This document shows positions 1 through 5,083 of a stretch of 5,083 bases of DNA, piece after piece (positions within the stretch are counted from its first letter, which is position 1; each line of letters starts with the position of its first letter). The stretch lies in NCBI GenBank assembly GCA_005884465.1, contig VAZH01000454.1, forward strand, positions 1-5,083, written 5' to 3'. Made by a program: the position numbers and the translations under genes. The notes under the pieces are model-generated. The model saw nothing but the letters and a program-made list of their open reading frames with translations. It had not been told where the DNA came from and made no database searches. Source of the stretch: Alphaproteobacteria bacterium (lineage in GTDB: Bacteria > Pseudomonadota > Alphaproteobacteria > Rhizobiales > Xanthobacteraceae).

Positions 1-1232
1 ATCCTTCGTTCGACTATCTCCATGTCGGCGAGCTGGGTGATGCGACCGACGACCTGATCGCGCGGCTGGCGCGCGATCTCTCGCGGCCGCCGCAACAGGT
101 AGTGCTGAAGACCAACGACCGCGTGGCTATGACCGATTTTCCAATTCCGGCCTATGAGCTCGCCGAGGTCAAACGGTACTTTCTCGGCAGCATCCAGTAT
201 TCCAGTGGGTGCCCCTATCAGTGCGAATTCTGCGATATCCCCGCACTCTATGGCCGCAATCCGCGGCTCAAGACGCCGCAGCAGATCATCGCCGAGCTCG
301 ACAGGCTACGCGAATGCGGAGTGACCGAGACCATCTATTTCGTCGACGACAATTTCATCGGCAACCGGAAGGCGGCGGTCGACCTGCTGCCGCATCTGAT
401 CGAGTGGCAGAAAAGAACCGGCTACGTGGTTCGCCTGGCCTGCGAGGCGACGCTCAACATCGCCAAGCGGCCGGAGATTCTGGAAAAGATGCGCGAGGCT
501 TTCTTTGCCACAATCTTTTGTGGCATCGAAACGCCCGATCCCGACGCGCTGAAGGCAATGCACAAGGACCACAACATGATGGTCCCCATTCTCGAGGGCG
601 TTCGCACCATCAACAGTTATGGGATGGAGGTCGTCTCCGGAATCATCATGGGGCTCGATACCGACAAGCCCGAAACAGCCGACGCGCTACTCGCCTTCAT
701 CGAGCAGTCGCGGATTCCGCTGCTGACGATCAATCTCCTGCAGGCGCTTCCAAAGACACCGCTATGGGACCGGCTGGAGCGTGAAAATCGTCTGATCCAC
801 GACGAAGGCCGGGATTCGAACGTCGATTTCCTGCTGCCATACGATCAAGTTCTCGCTTCCTGGCGCAGATGCATGGAGATCGCTTATCAACCCGAGAAAG
901 TGTACGCGCGTTACCAGTATCAGTGCGATTTCACCTATGCCAACCAGTTGAAGATGCCGGTGAGCGCCGAACAGAAAAACTGGGCCAACATCAAGCGCGC
1001 GCTGATCATGCTGCGTAACATTTTCTGGAAGATCGGCGTACTCAGCGACTACCGCAAGGTGTTCTGGAAGTTCGCGCTGGGGCGTCTGCGGCGTGGCGAT
1101 CTGGGAGGCCTGATTGGCTCGGCCATGATCGCCCATCACCTGATCATGTTCGCACGCGCGGCGTCGGTGGGGCAGCAGAACGCGTCGAACTATTCACTCC
1201 GGCTGCGCGAGGCATCCGTTCCTGCCGAGTAG
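1..1232 (+). CDS. Cobalamin-binding radical SAM protein (DUF4070-type), 5' partial
   Basis: The reading frame is open from the window edge (first full codon at position 3) to TAG at 1230-1232, giving 409 visible residues. The GTG at 102 is internal, because family-like sequence (DYLHVGELGDATDDLI) precedes it; that stretch looks like the end of the N-terminal B12-binding domain. The radical SAM core follows. The CxxxCxxC motif (CPYQCEFC) has its cysteines at visible residues 70, 74 and 77 (codons at 210, 222 and 231) and should bind the [4Fe-4S] cluster that cleaves S-adenosylmethionine. YFVDDNF (112-118), GIET (174-177) and the GIIMG strand (213-217) fit the rest of the barrel. From about residue 250 the sequence resembles the DUF4070 C-terminal region, ending with the HHLIMFARAA and NASNYS segments. 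Members are usually near 500 residues, so roughly 100 or more are missing upstream. Such enzymes are cytoplasmic and often methylate or rearrange unreactive carbons; the substrate here is unknown. The cluster motif differs from what I recall for the hopanoid enzymes HpnP and HpnJ. The gene lies 6 nt before eutC, probably in one transcript. Confidence 0.92.
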   Translation, partial: PSFDYLHVGELGDATDDLIARLARDLSRPPQQVVLKTNDRVAMTDFPIPAYELAEVKRYFLGSIQYSSGCPYQCEFCDIPALYGRNPRLKTPQQIIAELDRLRECGVTETIYFVDDNFIGNRKAAVDLLPHLIEWQKRTGYVVRLACEATLNIAKRPEILEKMREAFFATIFCGIETPDPDALKAMHKDHNMMVPILEGVRTINSYGMEVVSGIIMGLDTDKPETADALLAFIEQSRIPLLTINLLQALPKTPLWDRLERENRLIHDEGRDSNVDFLLPYDQVLASWRRCMEIAYQPEKVYARYQYQCDFTYANQLKMPVSAEQKNWANIKRALIMLRNIFWKIGVLSDYRKVFWKFALGRLRRGDLGGLIGSAMIAHHLIMFARAASVGQQNASNYSLRLREASVPAE

Positions 1233-1238
1233 CAACGA

Positions 1239-2039
1239 ATGAAACCGCCGGCGCCGTCGTCCCATTCGATGCTCGATCTGCGGGACTTCACGCCGGCGCG
1301 CGTCGGGCTTGGCCGGGCGGGCGCCAGCATGCCGACCAAAGCGTTGCTCGAATTTACGCTGGACCACGCGCGCGCCCGCGACGCCGTTCATGCCGCCTTC
1401 GACGTTCCCGCCATGATCTCAGGCCTTGGCGACCTTGGTCTCGAGGCATTCGATGTCGCCAGCCGTGTGCGCAACCGGAAGGATTACCTCAGGCGGCCCG
1501 ACCTCGGACGTACGCTCGATCCGGATTCGGCGCAGCGGCTGGCGAGCCGTGCCGGCAGCCCTTGTCAGCTTGCGATCGTCCTCGGCGACGGCCTGTCGCC
1601 GACGGCAGTCCATGCCCACGCGATCGAACTCCTCCGAAGCCTGATTGGCCGACTGGCTGCCGAGCGAATCGAAACCGGCCATGCGGTGGTTGCATCGGGT
1701 GCGCGGGTCGCTTTGGGCGATGAGATCGGCGCGATTCTTGGTGCACGCATGATTGTCATGCTGATCGGCGAGCGGCCGGGTCTCTCGGCCCCGGATAGTC
1801 TAGGCGCCTACCTGACCTTCGCGCCGAGAGTTGGCCTCACCGACGCCGAGCGCAATTGTGTCTCCAACATCCACGGCTCGGGGCTTGGCTACGATGAAGC
1901 CGCCTTCAAGATTGCGTGGCTGATTCGCGAGGGTCTGGCCCGGGAAGTCACGGGTGTTGCACTAAAGGATGAGAGCGGCGGGCGAATGTCCCAGCGCGTC
2001 ATGATCCATTCGAGCCGGCATGACAAATCCGAAATTTGA
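1239..2039 (+). CDS. eutC: Ethanolamine ammonia-lyase small subunit EutC
   Basis: This 266-residue protein matches the EutC family along its length. With the large subunit EutB, EutC forms the adenosylcobalamin-dependent lyase that converts ethanolamine to acetaldehyde and ammonia; EutC helps hold the cofactor. Recognisable blocks are ARVGLGRAG (20-28), [17 protein letters not shown] (75-91), GDGLSPTAV (116-124), [10 protein letters not shown] (155-164), [10 protein letters not shown] (174-183) and [20 protein letters not shown] (187-206) leading into CVSNIH. It is somewhat shorter than the enterobacterial protein, mostly at the N-terminus, as I recall for rhizobial forms. The ATG at 1239 is chosen because the [12 protein letters not shown] block begins shortly after it. 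No strong ribosome binding site is visible, only GAG at 1227-1229, so translation may be coupled to the radical SAM gene ending 6 nt earlier. No eutB lies in the window: the upstream gene is intact to its own C-terminus and is not an EutB remnant. No microcompartment genes are seen, which suggests simple cytosolic ethanolamine use, if EutB exists elsewhere. Confidence 0.95.
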   Translation: MKPPAPSSHSMLDLRDFTPARVGLGRAGASMPTKALLEFTLDHARARDAVHAAFDVPAMISGLGDLGLEAFDVASRVRNRKDYLRRPDLGRTLDPDSAQRLASRAGSPCQLAIVLGDGLSPTAVHAHAIELLRSLIGRLAAERIETGHAVVASGARVALGDEIGAILGARMIVMLIGERPGLSAPDSLGAYLTFAPRVGLTDAERNCVSNIHGSGLGYDEAAFKIAWLIREGLAREVTGVALKDESGGRMSQRVMIHSSRHDKSEI

Positions 2040-2047
2040 GGCCCATT

Positions 2048-2086
2048 ATCGCCGCATACGCGGTGATTCTGCGCGGCCTCTCGCGC
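2048..2086 (+). terminator. Tandem hairpins after eutC, weak terminator candidate
   Basis: Starting 8 nt after the eutC stop, ATCGCCGC and GCGGTGAT form an 8-bp stem (one G-T pair) around the 4-nt loop ATAC (2048-2067). A second inverted repeat follows at once: GCGCG (2071-2075) and CGCGC (2082-2086) around a 6-nt loop. Neither has a proper run of T after it, so this is not a classical intrinsic terminator. It could slow RNA polymerase or protect the 3' end of the eutC message. Short GC-rich inverted repeats are common by chance in DNA of this composition. Confidence 0.3.
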
Positions 2087-2233
2087 TTGCGAAACGCGGT
2101 AGAGACCTGCTAAACCTCCCCGCGACAAATTTTCCGCATGTTTTCAAGGGCTAGCGCCAAGCATACATAGCCGATCGAGGCCGCATTCGCGCCCGGGAAC
2201 TTAAGCTATACAAATTGAGCTGACGTGAGAATT

Positions 2234-2241
2234 GGATAAGG
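2234..2241 (+). promoter_or_regulatory. Weak ribosome binding site for the RND gene
   Basis: GGATAAGG lies directly before the ATG at 2243. The AAGG end is only 1 nt from the start codon, too close for normal pairing, but the GGA at 2234-2236 has an acceptable 6-nt spacing. An alternative start is the in-frame ATG at 2300 (Met20), preceded by the purine-rich GAGCAGCGG; it would remove only a charged cytoplasmic tail ahead of the first membrane segment. Confidence 0.4.
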
Positions 2242-2242
2242 C

Positions 2243-4618
2243 ATGCTCGAAAAGCACAGCGACAGTGAGGTCCATGTCGAGAAGATCGAGCAGCGGCCGA
2301 TGGCCAGCATCGCCTTCGGGCTGGAGCGACTGGGGCTGATTGCGGTTCAGGCGCCGATCTTGTCCTGCATCGTTCTTGTCGCGCTGATCATCGGCGCGAT
2401 CTTCGGTATCGACCGCATCAAAATCGACGATTCGCTTAGCCAGTTGTTCCGGTCCAACTCCAGGGAATATCGGCAATACGAAGCGGTCACCAAGCGCTTC
2501 CCGGCGACGGAATTCGACGTGCTGGTGGTCGTCGAAGGCAAGACGCTGCTGGCGCGCGACAATCTCGAAAAGGTGCGCGATCTCGTCACCGACCTGCAGC
2601 TCGTAGAAGGCACCCGCGGCCTGATTTCACTGTTCTCGGCGCGCCAGGCGCCGGCGCGGGGCAAGCTGCCGGCGGCGCTGTTCCCGTCGGAACTGCCGGA
2701 GGGCGCCGACTACGACAAGTTCATCGAGACCGTCAAAACCAACGAGATCATCCGCGGCAAGCTGCTGTCCGAAGACGGCACGCTGGCACTGATCGTGCTG
2801 TCGCTCGAGCCCGAGGTCGTCGCCAGCAACAAGCTCAGCAAGGTGGTCGGCGATATTCGCAAGCTGATGGCGGAAGACCTTGCGGACAGCGGGTTGAAGG
2901 CGGAACTATCCGGCGTTCCCGTCATGCAGCTCGAAATCCGCAACGCGGTCGAGCGCGATGGGCTGACCTACAACATCCTCGGCATTCTGGCGGGCTGCAT
3001 CATCGCGATCATCTTCTTCCGCAAGATATCGTTCATGATCGTCGCCGCCTTCCCTCCGATGATCGCGATCTTGCTGGCGCTTGGCGGCCTTGGATGGGCC
3101 AATTTCAATCTCAACATGTTCTTGAACGTGATGACGCCGCTGATCATGGTGATCAGCTTTTCGGACTCGATGCAGCTGACGTTTGCGGCGCGCGACCGTC
3201 TGATTGCGGGCCAGGACAAGTACACCGCGTTCAGGAACGCCGTGCTGGTAGTCGGGCCGGCCTGCGTGCTCACCCATGGCACCGCCGGCATATCGTTTAT
3301 TGCCCTGCAGTTTTCCGATTCCGACCTGATCCGCAAATTCGGCGAGGCGGGACTTGCCGCCACCATCATCGCGCTGATCGCGGTGCTCTCGCTGGTGCCG
3401 GTGTTCGGGGTGCTATTTGTACGCAACGAAAGAGTTTTCGCGGTCAAGTTCCAGGGCGCCGATGCCGGCGTTCAGATGCTGCGCAATTTTTGTTATTGGA
3501 TCGCGGTGCGCATGGTCAGTCGCCCCGGTGTGTTCAGCCTGATTGCGGTGTTGTTTGTCGGCGGTCTCGGCATTGTCTACGCCAACCTGGAGCCGCGCTA
3601 CCGGCTTGCCGATCAGGTGCCGGACAAGCAGCAGGCGGTAGAGGCCAGCGGACGTCTGGACGCCAAGCTGACCGGGGCCAATCCGATCGACGTCCTGATC
3701 GAATTCCCCAAGGGCGCGTCGCTCTACGCGCCGGAGACTTTGCAGACCATCGCCGACGTTCATTCCACCGTCGAGAAAACGGCCGGCGTCGGCAACGTCT
3801 GGTCGCTCGAAACACTGCGCCGCTGGCTCGCGGAGAAAGCCGGCAGTACTGACGTCGCGACGTTGAAGGAGTACGTCAACGTGATTCCCGAGCATCTGGT
3901 TCGGCGCTTTATCTCAGCCGATCAGGACGCGGTCGTGGTGTCGGGCAGGGTGCCGGATCTTGATTCGAGCCAGATCCTGCCGGTAGTCGAGAAACTCGAC
4001 GCGGCCTTGGACGATGTCCGCAAAAAGCATCCAGGTTACGAGATTGCGGTCACCGGTCTTTCCGCGATTGCCGCGCGCAACAGCGCCAACATGATCCAGA
4101 AGCTCAATCGCGGACTGACCATCGAGTTCGCGCTGGTCGCGATCTTCATCGGGCTGGCGTTCCGCTCGGTGGTGGTGATGTTCTCGTGCATCCTGCCGGG
4201 CATTTTCCCGGTGGTATTGTCGGGCACGGTGCTGTGGTTGCTTGGGGAGGGACTGCAGTTCGCAAGCGTCGTCGCACTCACCGTGTCCTTTGGTTTGGGA
4301 CTGAGCGCAACGATTCACTTCCTCAATCGGCTGAGGCTCGAGTCGAGGCCCGGCGTCACTTCGGAATTGGCGGTGGAGCGCGCGACAGTGCTGGTGGGCC
4401 CGGCGCTGATCCTGACCACGGTGGTGCTGGCTTGCGGTCTGGTGGTGACGGTGTTTTCCGACCTTCCGTCGCTGCGCCTGTTCGGCTGGCTCAGCGCATT
4501 CTCAATGGTGGCGGCGCTGGTCGCGGACCTTTTCATCCTGCGGCCGACGGCGATGTTCCTGATCAACCTGTCGCAGCGGATTCGCGGAACGGCCGGTCAC
4601 GCCAAGCCGGCGGAGTAA
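2243..4618 (+). CDS. RND superfamily (MMPL/COG1033-like) transporter
   Basis: This 791-residue inner-membrane protein has the layout of an RND exporter made of two repeated halves. Half one has a first membrane segment at about 33-55, a large extracytoplasmic loop (56-243) and five further segments at about 243-259, 262-284, 288-310, 334-356 and 367-393. Half two has a segment at about 430-448, a second loop (449-620) and five segments between about 622 and 775. The membrane bundles align without gaps at an offset of 381 residues: R260/R641, P271/P652, VGPA 337-340/718-721, FSD 357-359/738-740 and FG 366-367/747-748. Relatives are proton-driven and often move lipids, hopanoids or other hydrophobic molecules; the substrate here is unknown. 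D308 in segment 4 (SFSDSMQ) is the expected proton-relay acid, but the matching position in segment 10 is A689 (GLGLSATIH). The length is near that of the hopanoid transporter HpnN, yet its sequence gives no firm reason for that name. No membrane-fusion partner gene is adjacent. The gene ends 25 nt before the convergent gene's stop codon. Confidence 0.92.
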   Translation: MLEKHSDSEVHVEKIEQRPMASIAFGLERLGLIAVQAPILSCIVLVALIIGAIFGIDRIKIDDSLSQLFRSNSREYRQYEAVTKRFPATEFDVLVVVEGKTLLARDNLEKVRDLVTDLQLVEGTRGLISLFSARQAPARGKLPAALFPSELPEGADYDKFIETVKTNEIIRGKLLSEDGTLALIVLSLEPEVVASNKLSKVVGDIRKLMAEDLADSGLKAELSGVPVMQLEIRNAVERDGLTYNILGILAGCIIAIIFFRKISFMIVAAFPPMIAILLALGGLGWANFNLNMFLNVMTPLIMVISFSDSMQLTFAARDRLIAGQDKYTAFRNAVLVVGPACVLTHGTAGISFIALQFSDSDLIRKFGEAGLAATIIALIAVLSLVPVFGVLFVRNERVFAVKFQGADAGVQMLRNFCYWIAVRMVSRPGVFSLIAVLFVGGLGIVYANLEPRYRLADQVPDKQQAVEASGRLDAKLTGANPIDVLIEFPKGASLYAPETLQTIADVHSTVEKTAGVGNVWSLETLRRWLAEKAGSTDVATLKEYVNVIPEHLVRRFISADQDAVVVSGRVPDLDSSQILPVVEKLDAALDDVRKKHPGYEIAVTGLSAIAARNSANMIQKLNRGLTIEFALVAIFIGLAFRSVVVMFSCILPGIFPVVLSGTVLWLLGEGLQFASVVALTVSFGLGLSATIHFLNRLRLESRPGVTSELAVERATVLVGPALILTTVVLACGLVVTVFSDLPSLRLFGWLSAFSMVAALVADLFILRPTAMFLINLSQRIRGTAGHAKPAE

Positions 4619-4643
4619 ACCGGAACGGGCAGAAGGTGCGGCG

Positions 4644-5083
4644 TTAGCTCTTCACCATCGTAATGGTCACGCCTCTGATCTCGCCTTTGGAGCTGATCTG
4701 TACGGTCTGTTTGTTGCCGTTGGTGCGCAGCGTGAGGTTTGCGGCAAAACCGGAAGCCTCGACGAACACGTCGATTCTGCCACCCCCTGCGGTGCCCTGG
4801 AGATTGCCGAAAATATTCCGGCTCGCTTCGCTCCAGTTGCCAGAAATGCGGTCACCCTGGCTCGTGACATCGCTGCTCAAGTCGAATCTGTAGCTATCGC
4901 TGGCGCAATGGAGATTTTGCTTCAGGCCCAGTCCATTGCCGTTGACCTTGTAGTCGGCCTTGCACCGGATGCGCTCGGTCGTTCCGTCGGAAAGCGCGAC
5001 GGTTCCGTTGCCAGACCATGTTCCGTCAAAACCGGCAAACGGGCCAGACTGGGCGTAGCCCGCCGACACCGACAACATGAGGG
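4644..5083 (-). CDS. Small exported protein of unknown function, N-terminus cut by window end
   Basis: On the minus strand a frame runs from the window edge to a TAA at 4644-4646. The first visible ATG (5076-5078) is probably not the start: the frame stays open upstream with a Leu codon, and LMLSVSAGYAQSG reads as the end of a signal peptide with likely cleavage after GYA. The mature part, about 135 residues, is rich in Gly, Ser, Thr and Asn and looks beta-stranded, with alternating polar and hydrophobic runs such as RIDVFVEASGFAANLTLRT. It opens with FDGTWSGNGTVAL, a GxW start reminiscent of lipocalin-like barrels, but that likeness is only an inference. Two cysteines (39 and 58, counted from the visible Met) could form a disulfide after export. 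I recall similar unnamed proteins in Bradyrhizobium relatives. It converges on the RND gene with a 25-nt gap, so no operon link is implied. Confidence 0.78.
   Translation of the reverse strand, partial: LMLSVSAGYAQSGPFAGFDGTWSGNGTVALSDGTTERIRCKADYKVNGNGLGLKQNLHCASDSYRFDLSSDVTSQGDRISGNWSEASRNIFGNLQGTAGGGRIDVFVEASGFAANLTLRTNGNKQTVQISSKGEIRGVTITMVKS

Larger units (their letters stand above)
2040..2242. other. Intergenic gap between eutC and the RND gene, probable promoter region
   Basis: No credible gene is seen in these 203 bases. The first 50 contain two small GC-rich hairpins, listed separately. From about 2110 the composition becomes clearly more AT-rich than the coding DNA, as expected upstream of a promoter. 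The best sigma70-like pairing I can find is weak: TTTTCA (2141-2146), a 17-nt spacer, then TACATA (2164-2169). Another -10-like element, TATACA (2207-2212), has no matching -35. The motif TTTTC occurs at 2130-2134 and again 11 bases later at 2141-2145, one helical turn apart, which might be a protein-binding site or chance. The gap length and composition argue that the RND gene is transcribed separately from eutC. Confidence 0.5.

Noticed and set aside
102..104. GTG as the start codon of the radical SAM gene
   Set aside because: The frame stays open to the window edge, and the 33 codons before it look like the end of the B12-binding domain, so the gene is 5' partial.
762..1139. A 125-codon minus-strand open frame within the radical SAM gene
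   Set aside because: It is a shadow of the conserved radical SAM and DUF4070-like coding sequence, with no recognisable features of its own.
1..1232. Assignment of the radical SAM protein to hopanoid methylase HpnP or to HpnJ
   Set aside because: The CPYQCEFCDIPALYGR cluster region and DUF4070-like tail differ from what I recall of those enzymes; only the general B12 radical SAM class is supported.
2196..2226. GGAAC (2196-2200) as the -35 box of an EcfG-type stress promoter
   Set aside because: No CGTT-like -10 box occurs at the needed 16-17 nt spacing; the nearest CGT is 23 nt away.
3094..3852. A 252-codon open frame on the plus strand, shifted relative to the RND gene
   Set aside because: Its product is Arg- and Gly-rich low-complexity sequence typical of a shifted frame, and the RND frame is intact through the region, so this is not a frameshift or a second gene.
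3413..3895. A 160-codon open frame on the minus strand inside the RND gene
   Set aside because: It opposes a clear conserved membrane protein, its product is rich in Arg, Asp and His without domain features, and such shadow frames are common in GC-rich DNA.
4619..4643. Bidirectional terminator between the RND gene and the convergent gene
   Set aside because: The 25-nt gap contains no stem longer than about 4 bp and no T or A run.

Overview
The window is GC-rich, densely coded bacterial DNA. The protein sequences suggest an alphaproteobacterium, most likely of the Bradyrhizobium/Rhodopseudomonas group. That placement rests on remembered protein style and codon use, not on a search. I see no mobile element, tRNA, rRNA, CRISPR array or sign of recent transfer.

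Layout. (1) Positions 1-1232 (+) hold the 3' part of a cobalamin-binding radical SAM protein; its start and most of its B12-binding domain lie before the window. (2) After a gap of only 6 nt, 1239-2039 (+) encodes EutC, the small subunit of adenosylcobalamin-dependent ethanolamine ammonia-lyase. Its usual partner eutB is not beside it; the radical SAM gene sits in the usual eutB position. (3) Positions 2040-2242 are a non-coding gap with two small GC-rich hairpins just after eutC and a more AT-rich stretch before the next gene, so a transcription break is plausible here. (4) Positions 2243-4618 (+) encode a 791-residue RND/MMPL-family membrane transporter built of two repeated halves. (5) Positions 4644-5083 (-) encode a convergent small exported protein of unknown function, cut at its N-terminus by the window end.

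How they may work together. The first two genes look co-transcribed, and both products belong to families that use a cobalamin cofactor. That shared need may explain the pairing, but no common pathway can be read from the sequence. The RND transporter probably has its own promoter and resembles exporters of lipids or other hydrophobic compounds; its substrate is unknown. The last gene is on the other strand and has no evident link.

I did not find a clearly new system. The points most worth checking are the apparent separation of eutC from eutB by a B12 radical SAM gene, and the one-sided loss of the membrane acidic residue in the second half of the RND protein.
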